Of a DNA stretch of 33,078 nucleotides, positions 22,868 to 31,784 are shown in pieces. Below the pieces are notes generated by a model that saw nothing but the letters and a program-made list of their open reading frames with translations, was not told the DNA's origin and ran no database searches. The DNA lies in the NCBI GenBank assembly GCA_024640885.1, contig JAHEEC010000043.1, positions 1-33,078 of the forward strand, given 5' to 3'. The translations under genes and the position numbers were made by a program. The stretch is from Bacteroidota bacterium (GTDB lineage: Bacteria > Bacteroidota > Bacteroidia > Bacteroidales > GCA-2748055). The first letter of the stretch is position 1. Every line of letters begins with the position of its first letter.

Positions 22868-24727
22868 ATGGCAAGAATCCTGAATATTTGTGTCGCGGTG
22901 GTTTTGATCCTGCATCTGTGCAGTACAGCAGGAATGGGCCAGCAGCATATCCTTACCCAGCTGACTTTCAGTGATTCAACCCATGATGGTTATCCATACT
23001 GGTCTCCTGATGGGAATTATATTATCTACTCCTCGGGGACCGATTCAACCTGTATGATCATGAAGATACCCGCGGAAGGAGGAATCCCTGTACAGCTCTC
23101 GGATATCTTCGCTCAGCACGCCAGATGGTCACCAGCAGGAGATTATATCGTATTTGACGGTGACTTCGGGACGAGCCTGCAGATGATCCCCTCCTCGGGT
23201 GGCACTCCCGTAAGAATAGATCCTGATACCATTCCAATCTTCAGGAGTGGCATGCCATGCTGGTCACCCGATGGTCAGAAAATTGCGTTTAAATCCTATT
23301 CCACCATTTATATCATGGACCTGGGGACCAGGACCCCCACACCTCTGTACAGGAGTGAGCGCAGGAATATCATTCCATATGACTGGACGCCCGATGGCAG
23401 CAAGATCCTGGTGGATGCAAGGGATCCCGAGGATGTTGCTGAATCAGATATCTGGGAGGTACCATTGAATGGTATTCCCAGGCAGATCACATTCTTACCG
23501 GGGAGACAGGTAAAACCTTCAGTTTCACCGGACGGCTCAATGATTGTCTTCACCTCGGACCATGGCGGCAATACAGATCTGTGGGTCATGCCAGCTGCCG
23601 GGGGTGATCCCGTGCAGCTCACCTTTTATGAGGGGAATGATGAGAATCCTGGATTGGACATAGAAGCCAGCTGGTCCCCGGACGGCAGATCCGTTGCATT
23701 TTCAAGCACCAGGAATGATGTTTGGGCAATCTGGAAAATTGATCTTAATGAGGAAATATTCGGCAACAGATTGAATGACAGGGTAAGCTACTCCATCTTT
23801 TACCCGACGATAGATACGGGGACCATCCCGATCTTCCCCTATATGCTCGCCGAGGATCCCATGCAGTCATCCCCGGCTGAAAGCTGGGATGGAAGGGAGT
23901 TTGTACTTGGGAAGTCGGCGGATGCCCGGTTCGCCTGGTTCGATGCAACTGCTGAAAACGGGGATACGCTAAACTATAAGAGAAGGCTGAGAGGTAAGGG
24001 GAACCAGGTGGTCGCCGACCGAACCGATTTTCCAGCATTTGCCGCCACGGGCATTCATGCCGATGACGAGATCAGGAACACAAGGTCCATCACCCGCAAG
24101 TCGGTTTCGAAGATCACGGTGGATGGCAGGCCAGGTGCATCCTCCGGAACCGGATTCATGGCAGTGGACGAGACCGTCCTTTCGGTCATCATGAGTGACA
24201 ACCAGATGGTACGAAGACTGGGATTGCGCCATCCTGACCTGGCACGTCCTTTGTTTCACCTCTGGAACACCTCAAATCAAATTGAAAGGTACAACGACCA
24301 TGCTCCTCCCGATGAAGAATACCATTTGCAGAGCCTTTATTTCGGGGGCAGGGATGTTCAGGTAAAGGTCACCGGTAGCAGGGGGTGGCAGGAATCAATA
24401 TTCAATGACGAGATCCTTGGCCAATACCATCTTGAAGCTTCGCGGAGACTGGACCCCGCAGAAGAAAAATTCCTGATGGAGCACTACGGAAGCCTTCCGG
24501 CAGAAAAACTGGAGGAATTGAAAAATATGATCAGTCACCTGCATACCGGCGAAATGGTACCCTATTATATCAGCAGGTACGGTTTCTATGAAGGCCATAC
24601 CGATTTCAGGGCTGAACCCCTTTCCATTGCATTTATTTTCGGTATCCGCTCCCTGGATGAGATCCATCATGCTTCCGGGGGTGATCTTTATGGTTATCTG
24701 ACCAACCATTTCAATCAAAATCCCTGA
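22868..24727 (+). CDS. Secreted TolB-like WD40/PD40 propeller protein with unknown C-terminal half
   Basis: A 619-residue exported protein (signal peptide about 1-24, cleavage near GMG-QQ). Residues about 28-300 are a TolB-type beta-propeller with repeated PYWSPDG, ARWSPAG, PCWSPDG, PSVSPDG and ASWSPDG PD40 motifs. Residues 300-619 have no motif I recognise. They are mixed polar sequence with a short Lys/Glu-rich helical part near 525-560 (EEKFLMEHYGSLPAEKLEEL) and end with LYGYLTNHFNQNP. No peptidase serine triad is evident, so this is not a clear S9 peptidase. It is 5 bases ahead of the HEAT-methyltransferase gene and almost surely in the same operon. The function is unknown; binding of protein or glycan by the propeller is a guess. 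Confidence 0.75.
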   Translation: MARILNICVAVVLILHLCSTAGMGQQHILTQLTFSDSTHDGYPYWSPDGNYIIYSSGTDSTCMIMKIPAEGGIPVQLSDIFAQHARWSPAGDYIVFDGDFGTSLQMIPSSGGTPVRIDPDTIPIFRSGMPCWSPDGQKIAFKSYSTIYIMDLGTRTPTPLYRSERRNIIPYDWTPDGSKILVDARDPEDVAESDIWEVPLNGIPRQITFLPGRQVKPSVSPDGSMIVFTSDHGGNTDLWVMPAAGGDPVQLTFYEGNDENPGLDIEASWSPDGRSVAFSSTRNDVWAIWKIDLNEEIFGNRLNDRVSYSIFYPTIDTGTIPIFPYMLAEDPMQSSPAESWDGREFVLGKSADARFAWFDATAENGDTLNYKRRLRGKGNQVVADRTDFPAFAATGIHADDEIRNTRSITRKSVSKITVDGRPGASSGTGFMAVDETVLSVIMSDNQMVRRLGLRHPDLARPLFHLWNTSNQIERYNDHAPPDEEYHLQSLYFGGRDVQVKVTGSRGWQESIFNDEILGQYHLEASRRLDPAEEKFLMEHYGSLPAEKLEELKNMISHLHTGEMVPYYISRYGFYEGHTDFRAEPLSIAFIFGIRSLDEIHHASGGDLYGYLTNHFNQNP

Positions 24728-24732
24728 GATTA

Positions 24733-26292
24733 ATGAAAGTCTTAGCCATTCTCTCCATTCTATTTACAACCATCTGGACCAGCCATGACACTTGTGCACA
24801 GGTGGACCGGCAAGAGATTGACTCATTGATCGTCCTTTTTAAAGCCGCCGACCGGAATTGGAACATTATTGCGGATCAGCTCATCGAAATTGGTGAGCCA
24901 GCCGTCCTGCCTCTTCTAAGTGTGCTCCAGGATACCGGCCAGTCCCAGTGGACCAGGCGAATTGCCGCCATGACCCTGAATGATATTCATTCCGATCGCT
25001 ATATTGAACCGGCACTCCAATTGTTATTGGACAGAAATGAGACCATGACGTTGCGCAACCATGTCACAAATGGATTAAAAGGTTATGACCTGTCCAAACA
25101 CTCGGAAGTGTTGTGGAAGGTCTTCCAGGAAGAGGAGGATGCGTTCTTTAAACTGAACCTGGCAGATATCCTGAAAACCAGCGATCCCTTCCTTGCATAC
25201 CAGGCGTATGAATCGTTATACCTGGATAGCGAGGGGTATTGCAAACAGCAGGCACTCAAAAATCTGGTCACCCTGAATCCCGGGGAAGCCTCAAACTGGT
25301 ACCTGGCCGCCATACAGGTTGACGACTGGATGACCGCGAACCTGGCCATGGACAGCCTCATATCCACCCGCCATTTCACTCCCGGAAGAATCACACGGCT
25401 CTATCGCAGGTCCGGAACCCCCGAGGTGGTCCGATGGCGGATCATTTATGTGCTGGGGCAGAGACCGGAGATGAACTTTCTGAGTCTCCAGGTGGAGGCA
25501 CTATCGGATCCGGGATGGCTTGTGCAGAATGAAGCTGCCCTTGGCTTATCACGCAGGCCGCCCGGACTTGTAATTCCTGAATTAAATAAGGTCGAACAGT
25601 CCGGGGACCATGAACTGGTCAGCAGGGTAGGATGGGTAAAGAGCCAGTTTGAGGGGGAGTCCTCCCAGGGATTGGCCTCTATGCAACCTTTTAATGGCTA
25701 TCCCAGGATAAGCGATGTGGACGAAATCAAGGAAATACTAATGGATAAATGCGTGGATACCATCTCATTCAGGAAAGGTGAAATAATAGCGGATATAGGA
25801 GCAGGGAACGGGTATCTTGAAGCGATGTTGTCATTATACCATGACGATCTCACCTTCTATATCCAGGACATTGATCCCATTGTATGCAATCACAATAACG
25901 TTCAGGAAGTTTTCGACTATTACCAGGAGGTGAATGGCCGGCCATTCACCAACCGGTTTATAACGGTAAACGGTACAGATACTGATACCAGATTACCCGA
26001 TCATACTTTTGATAAGATCCTTATGCTTTGGACCTATCAGTATCTGAAAAGTCCCAGGGAATTTATTGCCAATCTGAAGGAAAAACTGAAGAATGACGGC
26101 CTGTTCTATGTGATCAATCCGGACCAGGATTACGAATTCGGGAAAGCGCTTGCCATGGAATATGGGTGGAATGTGTCAACCGTCGAAAAACAGATCTCTG
26201 ATATCATCGATTGGGGATTTGAGCTGGTAGGGATCGCCAGGAATTATGAGAGTGGGGAGCGGCCCTATATCATGGTTTTCAAGAAAAAATGA
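24733..26292 (+). CDS. Exported HEAT-repeat/SAM-dependent methyltransferase fusion
   Basis: A 519-residue two-part protein. Residues 1-22 look like a cleavable signal peptide (basic residue 2, hydrophobic core, TCA-Q site). Residues about 30-310 are helical HEAT-like repeats (for example EPAVLPLLSVLQD, GWLVQNEAALGLSRRPP). Residues about 330-519 are a class I methyltransferase with motif I ADIGAGNG (353-360), an acidic post-I DIDP (379-382) and a DKILMLWTYQYL core, so the SAM pocket looks intact. A methyltransferase needing cytosolic SAM with a secretion signal is odd. Either the signal is a membrane anchor, the domain uses another ligand, or SAM is available outside the cytoplasm. It follows the TolB-like gene by 5 bases. 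Substrate unknown. Confidence 0.8.
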   Translation: MKVLAILSILFTTIWTSHDTCAQVDRQEIDSLIVLFKAADRNWNIIADQLIEIGEPAVLPLLSVLQDTGQSQWTRRIAAMTLNDIHSDRYIEPALQLLLDRNETMTLRNHVTNGLKGYDLSKHSEVLWKVFQEEEDAFFKLNLADILKTSDPFLAYQAYESLYLDSEGYCKQQALKNLVTLNPGEASNWYLAAIQVDDWMTANLAMDSLISTRHFTPGRITRLYRRSGTPEVVRWRIIYVLGQRPEMNFLSLQVEALSDPGWLVQNEAALGLSRRPPGLVIPELNKVEQSGDHELVSRVGWVKSQFEGESSQGLASMQPFNGYPRISDVDEIKEILMDKCVDTISFRKGEIIADIGAGNGYLEAMLSLYHDDLTFYIQDIDPIVCNHNNVQEVFDYYQEVNGRPFTNRFITVNGTDTDTRLPDHTFDKILMLWTYQYLKSPREFIANLKEKLKNDGLFYVINPDQDYEFGKALAMEYGWNVSTVEKQISDIIDWGFELVGIARNYESGERPYIMVFKKK

Positions 26293-26442
26293 GAATCTCA
26301 GGTTAAACCGACCCGGCTTAGAACTCATATTGCCCGGCTAACTAATTTCACATAAACTGTAACCATATAAAATTAATTGCGTAAACATGCTGGAAATGAG
26401 CATACAAATACACATCGAATCTTACAGTTTATAACACTCGCT

Positions 26443-26568
26443 ATGAAAAAGGCAGTTCTGGTAACCGTAATTATCTTTGCAATCGGCATCATGATGAGCT
26501 CTTGCAACAAGCACACATGTCCCGCCTATTCACAGAACGATACGGAGCAAACCGAGGATGCGGGATAA
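26443..26568 (+). CDS. 41-residue lipoprotein
   Basis: A very small lipoprotein. A Lys-Lys start and hydrophobic core end in MMSSC with the lipidated Cys at about residue 21, followed by a 20-residue acidic tail beginning NKHTCPAYSQ. I have seen tiny Bacteroidota lipoproteins with CPAY-type tails but cannot assign a function. An in-frame ATG at 26377 would bury the signal, so 26443 is chosen. It is followed by a weak terminator and is probably transcribed alone. Confidence 0.7.
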   Translation: MKKAVLVTVIIFAIGIMMSSCNKHTCPAYSQNDTEQTEDAG

Positions 26569-26605
26569 TTATTCCCTCTACCCCTTTATCCTTTTCCAAA
26601 CCCAG

Positions 26606-26625
26606 GGCGTAACCAAACGCCTTTT
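26606..26625 (+). terminator. Weak terminator after the small lipoprotein
   Basis: GGCGT (26606-26610) pairs with ACGCC (26617-26621) around a 6-base loop, followed by TTTT. It lies about 38 bases past the lipoprotein stop. The stem is short, so this is tentative. Confidence 0.4.
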
Positions 26626-26772
26626 CGGATCTCAGTTCGTTCCTTCCTGTTCGTACTGACCGTTCAGTCCGCGCCCTGATTCAATTCCGGAATTTTCTTC
26701 TGAAACAGCATTCAGGCAGATCGATTTGGCCCGCCTCAGCCAGTTCATTCAGGTCATCACTTGCCAATAAGT

Positions 26773-26802
26773 TTTGAAAGCATAAAGTATCTTTTAACTT
26801 TA
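26773..26802 (+). promoter_or_regulatory. Candidate promoter of the FG-GAP lipoprotein
   Basis: TTTG (26773-26776) and TAACTTTA (26795-26802) are separated by 18 bases. They match the Bacteroidota -33 TTTG exactly and the -7 TAnnTTTG with one mismatch. This would give a leader of about 85 bases before the ATG at 26895. Confidence 0.45.
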
Positions 26803-26894
26803 GTGCTAAATTTTCCGGGAGCTTCGAATTAAATGAAGCTCGTAAGGAATCCACAGGTGCATAAAGGGAAGTGAGTGATAATTTGAAAGGACCT

Positions 26895-29800
26895 ATGAAA
26901 ACTGTTTCCGTAATTACCATACTTTGGGCAATCTCATTGATTCTTGTCTCATGCAGCAGGGAAGATAAGCTATTTCAGAAGATGCTTCCCGGCCAGACCG
27001 GCGTTGACTTCTCAAACCGGATCGAGGAAAACGAAACATTCAATGTCCTTCGCTACGAATACATCTACAACGGGGGAGGCACCGCCATAGGAGACTTTAA
27101 CAACGATGGGCTTCAGGATCTGTTCTTTACCGGCAATATGGCAACCAACCAGATGTACCTGAACAGGGGTAAATTCCGGTTTCAAAATATATCCGCGATT
27201 GCAGGCATTGAAGGAGAAGACAGATGGTGCACCGGATCGGCCGTGGTGGATATCAATAACGATGGCTGGCTTGACCTCTATGTTTGTGCAAGCACCTATG
27301 ATCCTGAAGAGCGAAGGACCAATATGCTTTTTATCAACCAGGGTTTGAACGGGGATCAGATTCCTGTGTTTAAAGAGATGGCTGAAGCATATGGCGTGGG
27401 GGATACCACCCATACGACCACCGCGGCCTTTTTCGATTATGACAACGACGGGGACCTGGATCTTTTCCTTGCTGTGAATCATATAGATCCCCGGATCCAC
27501 CCAAACGCCTACAAGAATAAAGATGACATCGAGTTAACCTATAATGCGGACAGGCTCTATGAGAGCAGCTTCGACAATGAAAAGGGCCACCCGGTATTCA
27601 GAAACGTATCCAAAGCAGCAGGATTCCTGACCGGCGGATTTGCCCTGGGCCTGAGCATCGTGGATCTGAACAGGGATGGCTGGAAGGATATCTATGTATC
27701 CAATGACTACCTGGCACCGGACCTGCTCTATATGAACAACGGGGACAGGACTTTTACCGATCGTTCAACCGAGTACCTGAAACACACCTGCCTGTCAGCC
27801 ATGGGAGTTGACGTTGGAGACGTAAATAACGACGGACTTGCTGACATCTGTGTCCTTGACATGGTTCCGGAATACAACGGCCGCCGGAAAGCCATGGTGC
27901 AAACCAATAATTACTCCACCTATGTTCAAAATGAGAAATTTGATTACCCGTACCAGTATGTGCGCAACATGCTGCAGCTTAACCAGGGTTACAGACCTGA
28001 CAACGGTGAGCTGATCTTCAGCGAGATAGGCCTGTATGCCGGGATCCATGCCACGGACTGGAGCTGGTCGCCGCTGATTGCTGATTTTGACCAGGACGGG
28101 TTCAGGGACCTTCTCATCTCCAATGGATTTCCAAAAGACATTACGGATCATGATTTCGGCGAGCTCATGATAGAAAATATGAATACCATATCTGATGAGA
28201 TTGCTTTAAAGAGTGTTCCTTCCGTCAGATTGCATAATTATGCCTACAGGAACGAGCTGCGAAACCCCGGGGGAATCCCCTCATTTGCAAATGTTTCGGA
28301 GGAGTGGGGTATCAAGGAACCCTCATTTTCAATGGGAGCCGTGTATGCTGATCTGGACAATGACGGAGACCTTGATTATGTAGTCAACAACATGAACGAC
28401 AGTGCATTAATTTATCGCAACAGGGTGGTTGAGAATAAACTGGCAAACACCAACTGGTTGTTTGTGGATTTCAAAGGCAGCAAGGAGAACGTGAACGGCC
28501 TGGGCGCCATCATCGAAATATATTATCACGGTCAACAGCAAATGTGGGAAAACTCACCTTACCGTGGATACCTCTCTTCGGTCCAGATGGGGGTTCATTT
28601 CGGCCTTGGGGAGGTGGAGGTGCTGGACAGTGTAAGGATCGAGTGGCCGGAAGGGAAAGAACAGCTCCTTTACAATATCTCTGCAAATCAGAAACTGGTG
28701 GTTCAATACAAAGACTCATCCCCGGGGAAATCACATCCGACCAAAAGCCAGCAAAGTTATTTTTATGACATTACGGACGAATCAGGGATTGACTATATCC
28801 AGCCTGAGGTGGACTTTAATGACTTCAGTGTACAGAAATTGCTGTTGCACAAGCTGTCTCAATTTGGGCCGGGGATTGCCGTATCTGATATAAACAGTGA
28901 CGGATTGGATGATTTTTACGTGGGGGGATCGCATTTCCACAAGGGAAGGTTTTTTGTGCAGCTGGCTGACGGCAAATTCCGGGAAATGGACCTGCTGCCA
29001 GGGAAAGAGGGGCAGGGCAAGCTGGAGGAGGAGCTGGGAGTCTTGTTCTTCGATGCAGACAATGACCGGGATGATGATCTCTACCTGGTTGGTGGCGGAT
29101 ATGAATTTGACATTGGCCACAGTTCCTACCAGGACAGGTTGTTTCGGAATGAAAAAGGGAAGTTTGTTCTTGCAAACGACGCTTTGCCCCAGTTCGCTTC
29201 CAGTGGCTCGTGTGTGCGGGCTGCGGATTTTGACAGGGATGGGGATCTCGATCTTTTCGTGGCCGGGCGGGTTCAACCTTCATTCTACCCGCTGCCGGTG
29301 GACAGTTATTTGTTGATCAATGATGGCCATGGTAAGTTTACCAATGGAACGGATAAAATTGCCCCCCCGCTGAATAAAATAGGATTGATCAGCGATGCTT
29401 TATGGACCGATTATGACAACGATGGCTGGGTGGACCTGCTCCTGGCGGGGGAGTGGATGCCGCTGACCATCCTTAAGAATTCATCAGGACAGTTGAACAC
29501 TTTACTGCCTATCCAAACCCAGGAGGCGGTTGGATGGTGGAACAGCCTGGCTTCCTGTGATTTCGACATGGATGGGGATATGGATTATGTGGCCGGGAAC
29601 CTGGGAAGCAATTCGCTCATCCGGACGGGGAAGGAGTTTCCGGTACAACTGTATGTGGGTGATTACAACAACGACAGGGTCCTTGACCTGATCCCGACCA
29701 ATTACTTTCTGAGCGAGAATGGAGAGATGAAAGAGTACCCTTTCTTCGGACGCAATGAAATGGAAAAACAGATGGTGGATTTTAAAGCTATTTACCCCAA

Positions 29801-30458
29801 GCACAGGGATTATGGTATGGCCTCCATCGAAGAGGTAATGTCCAGGCTCCCCGAAACCAGGAATATCCCTTTGAAAGCAAATTACCAGAAGACAAGCTAT
29901 TTAGAAAACAGGGGCAATGGCGTGTTTACCGTAAGGGAACTGCCTGCGGAAGCACAGCTCGCACCCGTATACGCCATCCTGACAGGCGATTTTACAGATG
30001 ATCAATTGCCCGATATCCTTCTTACCGGGAACGATTTTGGAAATGAGGTGGGAGTTGGGCGTTATGATGCCCTCAATGGATTGTTGCTGGAAGGTGATGG
30101 CAGGGGGAATTTCACACCTGTTGCCATGCAGAGAAGCGGGATCCTCATACCGGGTGACGGAAAGAGCCTGGTTTCGCTGATGTCCTCCGATAGTTCCCTG
30201 GTAGTGGTTTCTGGTCAAAACCGGGGGGAACTGGGATTGTTCAGGAGGGCAAATCGTGTCCCTTCTGTGGCTCTGGAACCCTATGATTGCGCTGCCATCG
30301 TCCATCTGGAAAACAACCGTTCCTACCGGGAAGAGACCCCATATGGGAACAGCTTTTTATCCCAATCCTCCAGGCGGCTTTGGTTGCCAGGCCATGTAAA
30401 GAGTGTTGAAATTATTGATTATAAAGGAAATAGAAGGGAAATTATTATTCCAAACTAA
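26895..30458 (+). CDS. FG-GAP/VCBS and ASPIC-UnbV repeat lipoprotein
   Basis: A 1187-residue lipoprotein (signal ending LILVSC) made of FG-GAP/VCBS-type calcium loops. I count about 14 DxNxDGxxD-like motifs, for example DFNNDGLQD, DINNDGWLD, DYDNDGDLD, DLDNDGDLD, DINSDGLDD, DFDRDGDLD and DFDMDGDMD. They fall in two groups, roughly residues 55-515 and 660-1080. Between them (about 520-610) is an ASPIC/UnbV segment ending in IEWPEGKEQ. This layout fits CRTAC1-like proteins, seven-bladed propellers thought to bind calcium and extracellular ligands. Two propellers in tandem are likely. Start 26895 is preferred to 26871 because it begins the lipoprotein signal. It may act in surface adhesion or binding of a polymer; no enzymatic motif is seen. 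Confidence 0.88.
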   Translation: MKTVSVITILWAISLILVSCSREDKLFQKMLPGQTGVDFSNRIEENETFNVLRYEYIYNGGGTAIGDFNNDGLQDLFFTGNMATNQMYLNRGKFRFQNISAIAGIEGEDRWCTGSAVVDINNDGWLDLYVCASTYDPEERRTNMLFINQGLNGDQIPVFKEMAEAYGVGDTTHTTTAAFFDYDNDGDLDLFLAVNHIDPRIHPNAYKNKDDIELTYNADRLYESSFDNEKGHPVFRNVSKAAGFLTGGFALGLSIVDLNRDGWKDIYVSNDYLAPDLLYMNNGDRTFTDRSTEYLKHTCLSAMGVDVGDVNNDGLADICVLDMVPEYNGRRKAMVQTNNYSTYVQNEKFDYPYQYVRNMLQLNQGYRPDNGELIFSEIGLYAGIHATDWSWSPLIADFDQDGFRDLLISNGFPKDITDHDFGELMIENMNTISDEIALKSVPSVRLHNYAYRNELRNPGGIPSFANVSEEWGIKEPSFSMGAVYADLDNDGDLDYVVNNMNDSALIYRNRVVENKLANTNWLFVDFKGSKENVNGLGAIIEIYYHGQQQMWENSPYRGYLSSVQMGVHFGLGEVEVLDSVRIEWPEGKEQLLYNISANQKLVVQYKDSSPGKSHPTKSQQSYFYDITDESGIDYIQPEVDFNDFSVQKLLLHKLSQFGPGIAVSDINSDGLDDFYVGGSHFHKGRFFVQLADGKFREMDLLPGKEGQGKLEEELGVLFFDADNDRDDDLYLVGGGYEFDIGHSSYQDRLFRNEKGKFVLANDALPQFASSGSCVRAADFDRDGDLDLFVAGRVQPSFYPLPVDSYLLINDGHGKFTNGTDKIAPPLNKIGLISDALWTDYDNDGWVDLLLAGEWMPLTILKNSSGQLNTLLPIQTQEAVGWWNSLASCDFDMDGDMDYVAGNLGSNSLIRTGKEFPVQLYVGDYNNDRVLDLIPTNYFLSENGEMKEYPFFGRNEMEKQMVDFKAIYPKHRDYGMASIEEVMSRLPETRNIPLKANYQKTSYLENRGNGVFTVRELPAEAQLAPVYAILTGDFTDDQLPDILLTGNDFGNEVGVGRYDALNGLLLEGDGRGNFTPVAMQRSGILIPGDGKSLVSLMSSDSSLVVVSGQNRGELGLFRRANRVPSVALEPYDCAAIVHLENNRSYREETPYGNSFLSQSSRRLWLPGHVKSVEIIDYKGNRREIIIPN

Positions 30459-30556
30459 CGCTGCAACCAAATTACCAGCCGGTTCCCCGGTTTATACCAG
30501 TGATTCCGGAAGGGGAGAGGTTCAAAGTTTTCATCAGGAGTCGCAGATACTCTCTT

Positions 30557-30587
30557 TTTGCTTTGCGGTCTTAATCAACTACTTTTA
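30557..30587 (+). promoter_or_regulatory. Candidate promoter with leaderless start for the AraC-type gene
   Basis: TTTG (30557-30560) is separated by exactly 19 bases from TACTTTTA (30580-30587), a good Bacteroidota promoter match. The ATG of the regulator follows 5 bases later, so transcription would begin at or very near the start codon. Confidence 0.4.
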
Positions 30588-30591
30588 AAAG

Positions 30592-31701
30592 ATGGAGCCA
30601 ACCTTGATTTCCCTTCTCCCTTTTCTTATCACCTTCCAGCTTCTGTTTGTTGGCCTCTTTCTGATCTCCCATAAAAAAGGGAACAGGCGCAACAACATTC
30701 TTCTCAGTACCATATTTATCTTAATGGCCTGGAATATGGGAGACCTCACGCTGCAAATGAATGGTGTGGTAGTCAAATGGGATTTCCTGCAACACATCGA
30801 TGACGGCTTTTTTCTTCTCTACGGTCCCATATTATACCTGTATGTCCGGTGCGTCATATTCAAAGATTTCAAATTATCCCGTGCCAGTCTGCTGCATCTG
30901 ATTCCTTACCTGCTGCTTACTATTTCACTATTCTCCTTCAGAACGCTTACACCCGGTACAGGGGATGAAATCATTAAGAGTGATTTGCCCTGGCAATTCT
31001 ACTCGATAAGTGCCTTCATGTATGCCCACTTCTTTGTTTATCTCGGACTGACCTACACCTCCCTTTGGAAGTACCGCAAAATCATTAAGAACAAATATTC
31101 TCAGATCGATCAAATCAATCTGGACTGGCTTAGTTTCTCGCTTAACACCTTTGGCCTGGTCGCTTTTATATCGCTGATTCACAATTTCATAGCCTTGACA
31201 AAAAATGAATATGTGTTTATGGCCACACTGGTTCTTCTGCTCATTTTTATCTTTTACTTCGTAAATAAGGTCATCCTTAAAGCACTCCGGCAACCAGAAA
31301 TTTTTGCAGGCATTGCTCAAAATGAAACAGACAAATACATGGGGTCGAATCTGACCCCAGGTCAGGTTGAAGAGTATAAAAAGAGGTTACTGGCTTTGAT
31401 CAGGACTGAAAAACCCTTCCTGAATCCGCAGGTGAATCTTGCCGAATTGGCTGAAAAACTATCCGTATCCACCAAGCACCTTTCTCAGGTAATCAATCAG
31501 TCTTTTAATAAAAGCTTTTTCGATTTCATAAATGCATACAGAATTCAGGAAGTTCAGCAAATCCTGAAAGATTCCATGGATGATAAGCTGACCGTTCTGG
31601 AGGCCATGTACGAGGCGGGATTCAATTCTAAATCTTCTTTCAATACCGCCTTTAAAAAAGAGACAGGGCAAACACCCACCGAATTCAGGAAAAATATGTA
31701 A
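30592..31701 (+). CDS. Seven-TM AraC-family transcriptional regulator
   Basis: A 369-residue membrane-bound regulator. The first 230 residues contain about seven hydrophobic helices (for example LISLLPFLITFQLLFVGLFL and FMATLVLLLIFIFYFV). The C-terminal 105 residues are an AraC-type double helix-turn-helix (NLAELAEKLSVSTKHLSQVINQ, then AMYEAGFNSKSSFNTAFKKETGQTPTEFR). Such proteins, frequent in Bacteroidota, probably sense a membrane or small-molecule signal and bind DNA directly at the membrane. The target is unknown; neighbours give no strong clue, though a CPBP protease gene follows 83 bases later on the same strand. The family call is secure. Confidence 0.9.
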   Translation: MEPTLISLLPFLITFQLLFVGLFLISHKKGNRRNNILLSTIFILMAWNMGDLTLQMNGVVVKWDFLQHIDDGFFLLYGPILYLYVRCVIFKDFKLSRASLLHLIPYLLLTISLFSFRTLTPGTGDEIIKSDLPWQFYSISAFMYAHFFVYLGLTYTSLWKYRKIIKNKYSQIDQINLDWLSFSLNTFGLVAFISLIHNFIALTKNEYVFMATLVLLLIFIFYFVNKVILKALRQPEIFAGIAQNETDKYMGSNLTPGQVEEYKKRLLALIRTEKPFLNPQVNLAELAEKLSVSTKHLSQVINQSFNKSFFDFINAYRIQEVQQILKDSMDDKLTVLEAMYEAGFNSKSSFNTAFKKETGQTPTEFRKNM

Positions 31702-31715
31702 CAAATGCGTTCGAC

Positions 31716-31739
31716 ATCCTGATATCGGTCGATCGGGAT
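31716..31739 (+). other. Hairpin between the AraC-type and CPBP genes
   Basis: ATCCTGAT (31716-31723) and ATCGGGAT (31732-31739) form an 8-bp stem with one G-U pair and an 8-base loop, 14 bases after the regulator stop. No T-run follows, so it may attenuate or stabilise the transcript rather than terminate it. Confidence 0.3.
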
Positions 31740-31784
31740 TAAAATAGTTGAGATACTTGTTGTATCATTTTAAAACTTGAAATC

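Larger units (their letters stand above)
26569..26894 (+). other. 326-base intergenic region
   Basis: This gap holds the weak hairpin at 26606-26625 and a plausible promoter for the FG-GAP protein at 26773-26802. It also has a short 5-bp palindrome near 26658-26671 (ACTGA/TCAGT). I see no convincing gene in it. A 79-residue frame on the minus strand overlaps the next gene and does not look coding. Confidence 0.6.

Noticed and set aside
26681..26920. 79-residue minus-strand frame in the gap before the FG-GAP gene
   Set aside because: It starts inside the next gene on the other strand and has no signal, domain or start context; its composition does not persuade me.
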